Shown here piece after piece: positions 55,226 to 64,000 of a DNA stretch of 64,000 nt (positions are counted from its first letter, which is position 1; every line of letters begins with the position of its first letter). The notes beneath the pieces were generated by a model, which saw only the letters and a program-made list of their open reading frames with translations, did not search any database and was not told where the DNA came from. Source of the stretch: Hoylesella timonensis S9-PR14 (GTDB taxonomy: Bacteria; Bacteroidota; Bacteroidia; Bacteroidales; Bacteroidaceae); contig NZ_JRPQ01000072.1 of NCBI RefSeq assembly GCF_000762405.1, forward strand, positions 1 through 64,000. Direction: 5' to 3'. The translations under genes were made by a program, and so were the position numbers.

Positions 55226-55249
55226 GGTCGCAAATACGCTAATTATGAG
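55226..55249 (+). repeat. 24-base dispersed motif, copy C
   Basis: Begins GGTCGCAAATACGCTAATTA; 22 of 24 positions match 34807-34830. It lies at the foot of a hairpin (55211-55228) in noncoding DNA. Confidence 0.65.
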
Positions 55250-55487
55250 CAACGTTCTTAACTTATTGTTATTGAATGTGTTATACTTATGTCGTCTCTT
55301 TTCTTTCGTATTTTTACCGTTGCTTGGCGGTTAAAGCATTGTTCTAAGTTTGTTATTTGCATGCTTTAATGCTACTATTGCATGTGAATAATGCCCTTGA
55401 TACATGTTTCCAAGGACATCAACTCAATGTTCCAGCGTAAACAGGTGTCAGATTTGGTAAAATCAGCGTAATTTTGTCTATTGCTTG

Positions 55488-55557
55488 CCTATTGAAATTT
55501 TCTATTTTGAAGATTTTCAATGGTCGTTTTTTGGTAAAATGATAGGACAAAAACAAC
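55488..55557 (+). repeat. Dispersed noncoding repeat, copy 2
   Basis: Matches the first 70 bases of the window at about 64 of 70 positions, in the same orientation. No terminal inverted repeats or target duplication seen. The copy lies between the SusC operon and the esterase gene. Confidence 0.75.
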
Positions 55558-55623
55558 GAATCTTCTTACCAAGAAAGGTAAAACTTTTTACTTTCATAGG
55601 CACGCTTGCTGAAACTGTTGGCG

Positions 55624-57780
55624 TTATTCCCTGCGAGATATGCAAGGCTGTGTAGTTACCTCACCTCGGAAAGTAGAGGCAGGAAGTCCGTCACCATTGA
55701 CAAGATTGGCGCGAGTGTACGGTTGCCAACCGTAACGCACAAAGCGAGGTTCCCTGACCTTGTCGGATTGAAGAATCACTAACTGACCTTTGATCTCTGC
55801 ATGGGCAGGATAAAACAAACCATCGTATTGGGCTATCTCAAAACCATCAACAGGCTTACCGTCAGAAGTAGAAAGCTTGTTAGCATCATTAAACGACACA
55901 GCGACCTTGCTCCCCGCCTCACGCCAAGCACACTTAAACAGCGGACCACACGGCATGAGTGGACGATGATAGGTGTCTGCCAATGCCCACCGAGCCAGTC
56001 GCTCGCCTATCGCCTGTTTATGGATTGGATGCACATTGAGCGAATCACCAAGGTCGGAAGATACTGCCATGCCCGTGTTGGGAATTTGCTGCATCAACCT
56101 TCGCTGACTGTCACGGAACCAAGTCCACGACGGTCGGTTCAGACTTGATAGCTGCACAAAATAAAACGGCATGCTGACATTGTTCCAATACTGCCGCCAA
56201 GAATCGACCAACAGCTTGAACAGCGTTTCGTGTGCCTCGATGTTATGGGCGTTCGACTCGCCTTGATACCAAGTCACCCCCTTGACAGTATATCGCTCCA
56301 AGGGCAAGATACCGCTCTCGAACAAGTAACAAGGCTCGTACGGATGCCTTACGCCTGCTCCCTTTGCTTGTGCGATGTTCTTGGCAGCCCGTTGTCGCAC
56401 CCACGGCTGAATGAAGTCGTTGTGCAGCCAGTTGTTGAGAATAGCAGGGAAACGTGACTCCAATGTATGCCGATCAATCCAAGACTCTGTAGGCGAACCA
56501 CCCACAGCATTGCAGATAATCCCCACAGGTACTTGCAAACTGTCGCGCAACATACGACCGAAATAATAAGCCACAGCCGAAAAATTTCGCACCGCATCGG
56601 GTGACGCAACTGTCCATGACGAGGGACGATAATACTGCAAATGGTTCAATGAATCAAGTACCGACTTGTTCCACTCCACATCAACCGCCTCCCAGTTGGG
56701 TTTCATGTCGTAGAGACGCAAATCCTCATCACCAGAAAGGGGAATATCCCGCTGGGCTGTAGCGGCTTGGCGCATCATGAAAGCCATGTTCGACTGTCCA
56801 GAACAAAGCCACACTTCGCCTATCGCCACATGGCGGAAGATACGCTTTTGCTTACCCGCACTTACTGTGAGTGTCGTGCTTCGCTCGGCTTTCTGAGGCG
56901 CAAAGGTAACCTGCCAGTTGCCCAACTGGTTGGCACGAGTTGTTTGGTACAGACTTCCCAATTTTACTTTGACTGTCTCTCCTGCATTGGCTATACCATG
57001 AATCGTTATGGGTACACCTCGCTGCAATACCATATTGTCGGTATAAATGGCTGGCAGGTGCAAGCCACCGTAATTACCCGTAATGCTGCCATAAACCACT
57101 TTTGCCATAACACCAGCACCTTCTACGTTGGGATGTAAGGCATCGGGCAACAAAAAAGGATAAGGATATAAAGGCGCATGAAAATCAATAAGCTCACTTC
57201 CACTGATCTCTGCCACTGTTTCAATGCTTGCCTGTATCTGCTCGTGCCATTGTTGCGTTCCTGAGATAAAACGCGGATGCCTGTGCGCTATAGGTGACAA
57301 TCTTGCCAAAATGATGCGCACCTTTGGGTTGACTTGACGAAGTGAGTCGATAAGAGCCAAATAATCGGTCACAAATTCGTCACGATAATTGGGCCAGTTT
57401 CGTGGGTCGGTGTCATTGATGCCTAAATGAATAACGGCAATATCGGCGTGAAATGCCATGGCGTCGCAGAACTCTTGCTGCTTGAAATAAGGACGATGAC
57501 CATGTCGAAGTAAGGTAGCTCCGGGTTTTCCAAAATTCCCAACGAGATATTTATTACCCAACATCGCCTGAAGCTGTGCGGGATAAGAGTCATTATCACG
57601 ATTGGCAATACCCGTACCGTATGTAATGCTATTGCCCACGCAAGCCACACGAACTGGTGGCACTGTTGGCTTGGCATCTGTGTGAAAGACAACGAAGCAC
57701 GAAAATAAAAGCAAACATGCTAAAAGTAGCTTTGACTGATGATTTTGAGGACGCATCGTGATGAATTGTTGTGTACGCAT
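55624..57780 (-). CDS. Exported double-SGNH esterase (sialate O-acetylesterase type)
   Basis: An exported protein of about 718 residues with two SGNH-hydrolase domains. The N-terminal domain (about residues 45-235) has GNSITYG (Ser block), HLGINDTD, and DALHPN (Asp-x-x-His). The C-terminal domain (about 240-690) resembles sialate O-acetylesterases: VAIGEVWLCSGQSNMAFMM, GGSPTESWIDRH, VTWYQGESNAHNIEAHE and SLNVHPIHKQAIGERLARWAL. Both catalytic sets look intact. The likely role is removal of acetyl groups from sialic acid or other glycans. The start is uncertain: 57780 and 57756 both give an N-terminal signal region (QSKLLLACLLLFSCFVVF), and 57780 is used here. No sialidase or sialate lyase is adjacent. 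Confidence 0.82.
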   Translation of the reverse strand: MRTQQFITMRPQNHQSKLLLACLLLFSCFVVFHTDAKPTVPPVRVACVGNSITYGTGIANRDNDSYPAQLQAMLGNKYLVGNFGKPGATLLRHGHRPYFKQQEFCDAMAFHADIAVIHLGINDTDPRNWPNYRDEFVTDYLALIDSLRQVNPKVRIILARLSPIAHRHPRFISGTQQWHEQIQASIETVAEISGSELIDFHAPLYPYPFLLPDALHPNVEGAGVMAKVVYGSITGNYGGLHLPAIYTDNMVLQRGVPITIHGIANAGETVKVKLGSLYQTTRANQLGNWQVTFAPQKAERSTTLTVSAGKQKRIFRHVAIGEVWLCSGQSNMAFMMRQAATAQRDIPLSGDEDLRLYDMKPNWEAVDVEWNKSVLDSLNHLQYYRPSSWTVASPDAVRNFSAVAYYFGRMLRDSLQVPVGIICNAVGGSPTESWIDRHTLESRFPAILNNWLHNDFIQPWVRQRAAKNIAQAKGAGVRHPYEPCYLFESGILPLERYTVKGVTWYQGESNAHNIEAHETLFKLLVDSWRQYWNNVSMPFYFVQLSSLNRPSWTWFRDSQRRLMQQIPNTGMAVSSDLGDSLNVHPIHKQAIGERLARWALADTYHRPLMPCGPLFKCAWREAGSKVAVSFNDANKLSTSDGKPVDGFEIAQYDGLFYPAHAEIKGQLVILQSDKVREPRFVRYGWQPYTRANLVNGDGLPASTFRGEVTTQPCISRRE

Positions 57781-57823
57781 TTTGTTAGGTTGATGAAGTT
57801 TGTAGGAATGCCACAAAACGACA

Positions 57824-57869
57824 GTAGGTGCTCAAAATGAAACGTTTAGTTTTCATCTTGAACACCTAC
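57824..57869 (-). terminator. Hairpin between the GH13 and esterase genes
   Basis: A near-perfect 20-bp stem (57824-57843 with 57850-57869, with two mispairs) between the GH13 stop and the esterase start on the minus strand. The T tail on the minus strand is weak, so it may be an attenuator or a stabilising structure. Confidence 0.6.
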
Positions 57870-57900
57870 ACATTCGAATGATTAATGGCAAGCGCCTATG

Positions 57901-59571
57901 TTATACTTGCTGAATTTCATAAATTCTGCCACCATAGCCAGGAATTTGTGCCACAAACGGCACGGAAGCTGACCACTCTGCACGCTGTTCTTGGTGCGTC
58001 AATAGGTCGACCGCCTTGCATGTACCCTGCCGCATGTGCAGAAAGTCGAAAGCATGTTGAGGTATGTTGACATGCACCCGCTGCTGATTGGGCGAGAAAT
58101 TCACGACAATCAACAAGAGTTGCTCTGCCGATTGACGCAAGAAAACATACTGCTCATCGGGGTTGAACAATGCCGAGTGCTGAGTGTTGGCATACATCAA
58201 GTCGAAGAACTGTCCTTGCGCAATAGCTGGCTGATGACACAATTGCAGAATTTTCTGATACACTTCGGAAAGGCGTTGGCTTCGCTTGTCCATTTTTTCT
58301 CTTTGATAATAACCTTCGATGATAGATTTTACCGCCCAGTAGTCGAATATGGTCGTTCTGCCGTCAAGTCCACTGAATCCTTCTGCATCCATGCCTCGCT
58401 CGCCAAACTCCTGTCCAGCATACACCATGACAGGATTGGTGTGCAGCCATGCACATACCATGAAAGCCGGCAAGGCACGCTCAGCACTGCCACAAAAAAA
58501 GTCGCTGGCAATGCGTTGCTCGTCGTGGTTTTCCAAGAAATAGAGCATCTTTGGCAAAATATTATCCACAGATTGCCATTGGCGGGTAATGTGATGGGCG
58601 GGACGTTTGCCACACACAATGTCGCGCAAACAGTCGTACATGCCCACCTTATCATATAAGTAATCAAATCCCGAAGCGATATACGCCCGATAAAGGGTGG
58701 GATTGTACACCTCGCCAATAATCATGACGTGAGGATAGGTAGCCTTGAGCTTACCAATAGCGTACTGCCAAAAAGCCGTTGGCACCATCTCTGCCATGTC
58801 ACAGCGAAAACCGTCCACTCCCTTAGAAGCCCAAAACAGCAGAATGTCTGTCATCTGTTGCCACGTGTCGGGCATGGGGTCGAAATGTTCGCTGCATCCA
58901 CCAGCATCGGTGTAATCAATGCCATAGTTCAGCTTGACGGTCTCGTACCAATCATTAGCTGAGGGCGAAGCATTAAAACAATCGTTACCCGTACATTTGG
59001 CAGGATATTCACGATAAGGTTCGCTGGCATCCTTGCACAAATCAATGGCTGGTTCAAAGGGATAGCCTGGGCAATAATAAAAATTGTTGTGAATGTCAAA
59101 GTGTTTGTTTACATCATCGTTCTCCCCCAAGTCTCTCACTCCCTGAGGTTTGCAAATGGAGTGGTATTGCCGTGCCACATGATTGGGGACGAAATCAATA
59201 ATCACCTTCATGCCTGCCTTGTGCGTACGCTTCACCAAAGCCTCGAACTCATCCATGCGCTTCGGCACCTGCACGGCAAGGTCGGGGTCAACATCATAAT
59301 AGTCGGTAATAGCATATGGCGACCCAGACTTTCCCTTCACAATGGCTGGATGTTGGTGAGGGATGCCGTAGGTAGAATAATCGGTTGTCGTTGCATGGCG
59401 AACGATGCCCGTGAACCACACATGCGTGACCCCCATGTCGTGAATACGATTGAGCACGGTCGTGGTGATGTCGTTCATCTTCCCCACTCCATTCTCTTCC
59501 AGCGTTCCATGGGGTGTGCGAGTCATGTTTTGATTGCCAAAAAGGCGAGTAAAGATTTGATAGATTTGCAT
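57901..59571 (-). CDS. Cytoplasmic GH13 alpha-amylase-family enzyme
   Basis: A 556-residue member of glycoside hydrolase family 13, without a signal peptide. The catalytic (beta/alpha)8 elements are visible: region I in DFVPNHVARQY, the nucleophile Asp in GVDGFRCDMAEMV, the acid/base Glu in MIIGEVYNP and the stabilising Asp in FLENHDEQR. The N-terminus is MQIYQIFTRLFGNQ, and the C-terminal beta domain follows (QLLLIVVNFSPNQQRVHVNI). It probably hydrolyses intracellular maltodextrin or glycogen-derived glucans; transglycosylase activity is not excluded. It lies between fabD and the esterase gene, with hairpins on both sides, so it may be monocistronic. Confidence 0.9.
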   Translation of the reverse strand: MQIYQIFTRLFGNQNMTRTPHGTLEENGVGKMNDITTTVLNRIHDMGVTHVWFTGIVRHATTTDYSTYGIPHQHPAIVKGKSGSPYAITDYYDVDPDLAVQVPKRMDEFEALVKRTHKAGMKVIIDFVPNHVARQYHSICKPQGVRDLGENDDVNKHFDIHNNFYYCPGYPFEPAIDLCKDASEPYREYPAKCTGNDCFNASPSANDWYETVKLNYGIDYTDAGGCSEHFDPMPDTWQQMTDILLFWASKGVDGFRCDMAEMVPTAFWQYAIGKLKATYPHVMIIGEVYNPTLYRAYIASGFDYLYDKVGMYDCLRDIVCGKRPAHHITRQWQSVDNILPKMLYFLENHDEQRIASDFFCGSAERALPAFMVCAWLHTNPVMVYAGQEFGERGMDAEGFSGLDGRTTIFDYWAVKSIIEGYYQREKMDKRSQRLSEVYQKILQLCHQPAIAQGQFFDLMYANTQHSALFNPDEQYVFLRQSAEQLLLIVVNFSPNQQRVHVNIPQHAFDFLHMRQGTCKAVDLLTHQEQRAEWSASVPFVAQIPGYGGRIYEIQQV

Positions 59572-59645
59572 GTAATCTTTCCTTATTCCTCCCTGTGAGG
59601 AGAGTTGTTTGTCGATAATGTTAACGTTGTTGAGAGGTAAGAATA

Positions 59646-59685
59646 GAGCTTTGTCATCCAGCCAACAGGCAAGATGACAAAGCTC
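59646..59685 (-). terminator. Terminator of fabD
   Basis: A 13-bp perfect inverted repeat (59646-59658 with 59673-59685) with a 14-base loop, between the fabD stop and the GH13 gene. The tail on the minus strand is moderately T-rich (TATTCTTAC). Confidence 0.7.
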
Positions 59686-59710
59686 AATACAGTTTAGATA
59701 CTTCGTTCGT

Positions 59711-60595
59711 TTAGATGCCGTGGACTGTCACTTCCTTGCTGATGCGTCCAATCATGCCCTGCAAAGCCTTGCCAGGTCCACATTCGGTAAAGTCGGTAGC
59801 TCCATCGGCAATCATGTTCTGTACCGTTGTTGTCCAACGAACACTACTTGTAAGTTGGGCGATAAGGTTTGCCTTAATCTTGGCTGCATCGGTATAAGGT
59901 TTCCCATCTACATTCTGGTACACAGGACATTGAGGCGTATTCACCGTGGTAGCCTCTATCGCCTTTTGCAACTCGTCTTTGGCAGGCTGCATCAATGGCG
60001 AGTGGAAAGCACCTCCCACCTTCAAAGGCAACGCACGCTTGGCTCCCGCAGCTTTTAGCTTTTCGCAAGCCTCCTCAATGCCTTCTTTATCTCCAGAGAT
60101 AACCAATTGCCCTGGACAGTTATAATTAGCAGGAATGACTACTTTGCCTTCTTTGCTCACCTCTTGACATATCTCTTCTACCTTTTCATCTGGCAGTCCA
60201 ATGATAGCAGCCATGGTACCCGGTGCCACCTCGCATGCCTTCTGCATTGCCATGGCACGAGCATAAACCAATTTAAGACCGTCTTCAAAGCTCAATGCAC
60301 CAGCTGCCACCAATGCAGAAAACTCGCCCAAAGAATGACCTGCCACCATATCAGGCTTGAACGCATCGCCCATACAGAGTGCAGAAATGACACTGTGCAA
60401 GAATACGGCAGGCTGTGTCACCTTGGTTTCCTTGAGTTGCTCATCGGTACCATCAAACATGATGTCGGTGATACGATAGCCCAACACCTCGTTGGCTTTA
60501 TCGAACAACTTCTTTGCCGTTTGGTTATTTTCATAAAGTTCTTTTCCCATTCCTACAAACTGGGATCCCTGACCGGGAAATACAAATGCTTTCAT
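59711..60595 (-). CDS. fabD: Malonyl-CoA--ACP transacylase
   Basis: A 294-residue fatty-acid synthesis enzyme that moves malonyl groups from CoA to acyl carrier protein. Motifs: FVFPGQGSQFVGMGKELY at the N-terminus, the nucleophile elbow MVAGHSLGEFSALVAAG, and the catalytic His in GGAFHSPLMQPAKDEL; the C-terminus FTECGPGKALQGMIGRI is normal. It starts 47 bases after the phosphosugar transferase gene, with no promoter found between, so it may share that transcript. Confidence 0.96.
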   Translation of the reverse strand: MKAFVFPGQGSQFVGMGKELYENNQTAKKLFDKANEVLGYRITDIMFDGTDEQLKETKVTQPAVFLHSVISALCMGDAFKPDMVAGHSLGEFSALVAAGALSFEDGLKLVYARAMAMQKACEVAPGTMAAIIGLPDEKVEEICQEVSKEGKVVIPANYNCPGQLVISGDKEGIEEACEKLKAAGAKRALPLKVGGAFHSPLMQPAKDELQKAIEATTVNTPQCPVYQNVDGKPYTDAAKIKANLIAQLTSSVRWTTTVQNMIADGATDFTECGPGKALQGMIGRISKEVTVHGI

Positions 60596-60642
60596 ACTTG
60601 TTTTTTTGTTTGATTAAATCTAATGTAAGCAGATGCGCCAAG

Positions 60643-61812
60643 CTAATGGCGGTCTACAAATTTTCTAATACTCATAAAGAAACAACCTGCCTCAATGTGA
60701 GACATGGCTGCAATTCGTTTTAATATTTTATAGGGCATGCGTTGATGATTCAACCTGCGCACAATATAATAAAAACCTACCGTATTGAACACACCTATCA
60801 TGATTACCACCAGCAGTTGGACAGTAGCAGAAGCTCCTAACTGATAAGAGATAAACCACCACAACACATTAAAGGCATTGAGTGCCAATACCGACACGGT
60901 AGTACCGATATGCGAGAAGCCTATCTCTATAAACAAATGGTGAAGATGCGACTTGTCTGGATGGAATGGAGAGCCTCCCCTCAACATGCGTAGAAACATG
61001 ACACGCAAGGTGTCGAAAACTGGAATGGACAGAGCAGAAAGCGTAAAAGCCACTACCCCCATGTTAGGATAATTATAGGCCACCATGGATTTGGTTTCCA
61101 AAATATGAAAAACAAAAATACTCATGAGTGTACCCAGCATGAGCGTTCCACTGTCGCCAATGAACATCTTTGACGTTTTGCCGAAAACGTTGTGCAGGAA
61201 AAAAGGAAACAAGGAAGCCACACATATCCAAGCCAGCACGGTCATCGACCCATAACCCGATGTCATGAAGGCATAACCGAAGAGGGCGCAAACGAACATG
61301 CAAAATCCTGACGAAAGTCCATCTACGCCATCAATCAAGTTAATGGAATTGATGATGCCGACACCCACAAACGAAGAAAGCGCAATGCCAACATATTCGT
61401 TCATCTGGTGTATGCCAAAGGCGCCATGAAAATCGTCAATAAATTTATGCTCGGTAGATATCAAGAACAAGATTACGCAGAACTCGACTATCAGTCTTAA
61501 CCATGCGCTCAATCCTATGAGATCATCCAACGTGCCTAAATACATCATCACCGTAATGGCAACGAACGCAGGAAAGAAAATATAACTGTCAAAGACTGCA
61601 CTCGTCAAGCCCACACCCAACACAACTCCCCAAAAGACAGCAATACCACCCAATACGGGAACAGGTGCTTTCTGCAGCTTGCGGGCATCGGGATTGTCAA
61701 CCATTCCTTTTTGTTTGGCAAGTTTAACGATTAGGGGATGAATCCAAGTCACCAACGCAAACGCACTGATAAAAGGAATGACAATGCCTAAAAAAAGAAA
61801 CTTCAAATTCAT
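60643..61812 (-). CDS. WecA/TagO-like undecaprenyl-phosphate sugar-1-phosphate transferase
   Basis: A 389-residue polytopic enzyme of the MraY/WecA/TagO family that links a sugar phosphate to undecaprenyl phosphate to begin a glycan. Motifs: ALVTWIHPLIVKLAKQKGMVDNPDARKLQKAPVPVLGGIAVFWG, YLGTLDDLIGLSAWLRLIVE, NSINLIDGVDGLSSG (metal-binding Asp residues), FIGDSGTLMLG, and the cytoplasmic HPDKSHLHHLF. About 10 hydrophobic helices. The sugar is usually GlcNAc but is not certain. It lies 12 bases after the nucleotidyltransferase gene. Confidence 0.9.
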   Translation of the reverse strand: MNLKFLFLGIVIPFISAFALVTWIHPLIVKLAKQKGMVDNPDARKLQKAPVPVLGGIAVFWGVVLGVGLTSAVFDSYIFFPAFVAITVMMYLGTLDDLIGLSAWLRLIVEFCVILFLISTEHKFIDDFHGAFGIHQMNEYVGIALSSFVGVGIINSINLIDGVDGLSSGFCMFVCALFGYAFMTSGYGSMTVLAWICVASLFPFFLHNVFGKTSKMFIGDSGTLMLGTLMSIFVFHILETKSMVAYNYPNMGVVAFTLSALSIPVFDTLRVMFLRMLRGGSPFHPDKSHLHHLFIEIGFSHIGTTVSVLALNAFNVLWWFISYQLGASATVQLLVVIMIGVFNTVGFYYIVRRLNHQRMPYKILKRIAAMSHIEAGCFFMSIRKFVDRH

Positions 61813-61824
61813 AATGTTCTCTAC

Positions 61825-62943
61825 TTAAAATCTTGTTCGCTTGATGCCACTTTTCAAATAACCAGGAATGTTGTAGATGGTCTCGTGAGGAAACATGAAG
61901 AAGTTACGCAGGATTTTACTCATATTTCCAGTAAAAGCCTTACATCGGCGTACATAATAATTCTTTGATTTACTTTTTGTGCGTACATCGTGATAACCAA
62001 AGTTTCCCGAATCCAACACATAGCGCAGCACCTGTTTGCCCATGTCCTCATACCTCCCGTTATATAGTGGCATCTTGTCTTTGGGGTATCCCAAGAAGTC
62101 AACAGCCATGGCGGCAAACACTTTCCATATCTTCTCAATGCCCAAATATGTTACGTCATGCGCCAACTGCTCTTGATCAATATCCGTATGGTGCGCATAA
62201 AGCAGGCGCATCCAGTCGGCTATCTGCCTCAAACCTATTCCGCCACTAAAATAATGTCTTGTCAAGTGTACAAAGACAAAGACAAGGTCCAACCGCAAGG
62301 GAGGCAGCACAGCAAAGCCACCCCCTACACAGACCTTTCTTTCCTTCTCCTCACGAAACATTGCATCACACCAAGCGGGGAATCGACGTTCCAAGGTTTT
62401 ATTCACATACGCATTGATGCGACCATGCAGCTCCACCACTACATGACGATACTGAAAGACTGCCTCCATTGTATCGGTGGTGAGTGGCTCTATCATCTTC
62501 ATATTTTGTTGACACAACTTGTAAGCCTCGGCTATTTGTTGCGGGTCGGAAATATATAGGTCAACATCTCCCGACTGTCTTGAAAGTGGGTCACGATAGT
62601 TTTGTGCCACCCCTTGTCCTTTCAGCAAGACAGGCACAACACCAATGTCTTCCAGCAAGCGATACATCTCGGGGATGGCAGCGTTCATCGTTTCGTTGTT
62701 CTTCCTGATGGTGAGCACATACGTTATCAGCTTCATCTTCAATGGCTGAGGCAACTCTGCTTCTCTCAAAAGCGAAATACCATCAGACACATTGCCTACA
62801 ACAGCTTGTTTCTCTGCAATGCCTAACACGGCTTTCCTGTCTATATGCTTACCTACAAGGACATCTTTGTGGGCAATCTCTCCCCACACTCCTGCCTTGT
62901 ACAGTTCAAGGAAAACTTTTTCTGTATCCGTAAATGTCGTCAT
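61825..62943 (-). CDS. Nucleotidyltransferase family protein (NTP_transf_5 type)
   Basis: A 372-residue soluble protein. Its core is LLEDIGVVPVLLKGQGVAQNYRDPLSRQSGDVDLYISDPQQIAEAYKL, where GDVDLYI is the metal-binding GDxDL motif of nucleotidyltransferases, preceded by a helical N-terminal domain. Related genes occur in capsule and exopolysaccharide loci. It overlaps the preceding glycosyltransferase by 4 bases (ATGA) and is followed by the phosphosugar transferase after 12 bases. The biochemical reaction is not established for this protein. Confidence 0.75.
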   Translation of the reverse strand: MTTFTDTEKVFLELYKAGVWGEIAHKDVLVGKHIDRKAVLGIAEKQAVVGNVSDGISLLREAELPQPLKMKLITYVLTIRKNNETMNAAIPEMYRLLEDIGVVPVLLKGQGVAQNYRDPLSRQSGDVDLYISDPQQIAEAYKLCQQNMKMIEPLTTDTMEAVFQYRHVVVELHGRINAYVNKTLERRFPAWCDAMFREEKERKVCVGGGFAVLPPLRLDLVFVFVHLTRHYFSGGIGLRQIADWMRLLYAHHTDIDQEQLAHDVTYLGIEKIWKVFAAMAVDFLGYPKDKMPLYNGRYEDMGKQVLRYVLDSGNFGYHDVRTKSKSKNYYVRRCKAFTGNMSKILRNFFMFPHETIYNIPGYLKSGIKRTRF

Positions 62944-63995
62944 TTGTAATTCTTATTTTGCACAAGCTGGAGATACAAGGCGTGATATGCTTCGTACATA
63001 CTCACAGAAGAGAACTGCTCACATGCCTTTTGCTTGGCACGAAGCGGCTTGTCTTCCTCCTTTTCTGCTTGCAGGATTTTCTGTACCAAATCATCCGAAC
63101 GTCCTGATTGATAATAGGTAATCTCATCATCTGCATATTTTTCTTTCATTCCTCGAATGTCTGCACATACTATCTTCTTTCCATACATGGCTGCTTCTGT
63201 CAGTGCCAGGCAAAAGCCCTCGCTCAAACTTGTCTGCACATACACGTCCATAAGTGGCATGTATCGATGTCCTTCGGGAACAAAACCCATGAGCATGACC
63301 CTGTGGGAAATGCCCAATTCAGCACACCGACGTTGAAGAGGCAAGCGCAAGTTTCCTTCACCAATCACCAACAGGCGAAACCTGTCTGGCAACTGCGCAA
63401 GGGCTTGTATCAACTGTTCCACTCCCTTTATCTTCACCAAAGAGGCACATGTACCTATGAGCGTGTGACCTGCCTTGAATTGCTGCACTTGTTCTTCTTC
63501 CTTAGCGGACAGCCTACCTTGTGGCATGTCAATACCATTGTAACAACGCGCCAGTTTCTGTGCGTTCACCCAGCGTGAATAATAATCAACGGCATCATCG
63601 CTGAGCACCACTACCTTATCCAACGTCCTGACAGAAGCCAAAAACAACAGACTGAAAAGAGAGCCTGCCATTCTGCCAAATCCCACCTGAAATTCCTCCC
63701 ATATATAACAATGTACCGTGGTTACAAATTTTGTTTTCTTGCCAAACCACGGCTTGTAAAAGGTAAGATATAAATTGGGACGAATGCCATGGGCATGCAC
63801 AATATCGTAGTGGGAAAAGTTAATGGGGCGGTATCCGTCTACCTTCTCCGTGGGAAAAGGAGGTTCAAAGATGTTCTCGTCAAAGTAAAACACCTTGCAC
63901 TCATGACCATGTTCAACCATTTGCTTCGCCAGTTGCATGACCACCGACACGGGACCTGCGTGCCTCAACGCAGAAACCACATAAGCTATCCTCAC
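62940..63995 (-). CDS. Glycosyltransferase family 4-type enzyme
   Basis: A 351-residue GT-B glycosyltransferase. The N-terminal Rossmann domain (MRIAYVVSALRHAGPVSVVMQLAKQMVEHGHECKVFYFD) and the C-terminal donor-binding motif QTSLSEGFCLALTEAAMYGKKIVCADIRGMKE are typical of GT4 enzymes; the central RLLVIGEGNLRLPLQRRCAELGISHRVMLMGF is also conserved. The frame begins with a GTG at 63995, 5 bases from the window edge, so the true start could be outside. It is the first visible gene of the cluster that includes the nucleotidyltransferase and WecA-like genes. Confidence 0.88.
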   Translation of the reverse strand: MRIAYVVSALRHAGPVSVVMQLAKQMVEHGHECKVFYFDENIFEPPFPTEKVDGYRPINFSHYDIVHAHGIRPNLYLTFYKPWFGKKTKFVTTVHCYIWEEFQVGFGRMAGSLFSLLFLASVRTLDKVVVLSDDAVDYYSRWVNAQKLARCYNGIDMPQGRLSAKEEEQVQQFKAGHTLIGTCASLVKIKGVEQLIQALAQLPDRFRLLVIGEGNLRLPLQRRCAELGISHRVMLMGFVPEGHRYMPLMDVYVQTSLSEGFCLALTEAAMYGKKIVCADIRGMKEKYADDEITYYQSGRSDDLVQKILQAEKEEDKPLRAKQKACEQFSSVSMYEAYHALYLQLVQNKNYK

Positions 63996-64000
63996 TTTTT

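Larger units (their letters stand above)
54564..55623. other. Leader and noncoding region between SusC and the esterase
   Basis: About 1 kb. 54564-54860 is the SusC leader. 54871-55020 is A+T-rich. 55211-55249 holds a 6-bp hairpin (55211-55216 with 55223-55228) and the 24-base dispersed motif; 55488-55557 holds the repeat shared with the window start. Frame 55049-55252 on the minus strand begins inside the shared motif and is judged random. Confidence 0.55.

Noticed and set aside
55049-55252. 67-codon minus-strand frame starting inside the shared 24-base motif
   Set aside because: It has no signal peptide, no recognised motif and no promoter; its start coincides with the noncoding repeat, and the upstream context is not conserved at the other copy.

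Overview
The window is chromosomal DNA from a member of the Bacteroidota, most likely Prevotellaceae. The evidence is a fused LpxC-FabZ, a fused NuoCD inside a complex I operon without NuoE/F/G, a SusC/SusD pair, T9SS-type C-terminal domains, and repeated Bacteroidota -7 promoter boxes (TAnnTTTG) ahead of genes. No phage, insertion sequence, CRISPR array, tRNA or rRNA was recognised. Most of the sequence is ordinary core genome; the accessory-looking parts are the SusCD/metalloprotease operon at 43.9-54.9 kb and a few repeat-bearing intergenic regions.

Layout. 0-3 kb: a K+-dependent-type membrane pyrophosphatase and a small His-rich membrane protein. 3-6.7 kb (minus): an apparent operon of a LysM/periplasmic-binding-fold protein, a PorT-fold outer-membrane barrel and a POT peptide transporter. 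6.8-10.5 kb: a gliding-motility C-terminal-domain protein and uvrA. 10.7-20.9 kb (minus): nuoA-B-CD-H-I-J-K-L-M-N. 21.7-24.2 kb (minus): a secreted protein with a sorting-type C-terminus preceded by an FNR-like box, a 51-residue membrane protein, and an RluA-family pseudouridine synthase. 24.3-29.2 kb: ABC-F ATPase, grpE, dnaJ, folC. 29.3-34.5 kb: a galactose cluster (mutarotase, sugar MFS transporter, galK, mutarotase lipoprotein). 35.2-43.7 kb: lpxD, lpxC-fabZ, lpxA, miaA, PBP1A, and a Pif1/RecD-like helicase with TPRs. 43.9-54.9 kb (minus): SusC, SusD, DUF4843 lipoprotein, PKD-like lipoprotein, zinc metalloprotease, and a metalloprotease-like protein without zinc ligands. 55.6-64 kb (minus): a double-SGNH sialate O-acetylesterase-like protein, a cytoplasmic GH13 enzyme, fabD, a WecA/TagO-like phosphosugar transferase, a nucleotidyltransferase and a glycosyltransferase, probably the edge of a polysaccharide locus.

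How the genes work together. The SusC/SusD operon looks like a RagAB-type importer with two accessory surface lipoproteins and an exported protease, so peptide or protein acquisition is the best guess. Its last gene is a paralogue of the protease in which HExxHxxGxxH has become CEVASILGVDP: a tandem enzyme/pseudoenzyme pair, and the most unusual feature here. Complex I without NuoEFG would take electrons from something other than NADH through that module. The pyrophosphatase and complex I both contribute to ion gradients, and the POT transporter is expected to be proton-driven.

Limits. All family calls come from reading motifs by eye; no searches were run. Promoter and terminator calls rest on motif and inverted-repeat inspection.
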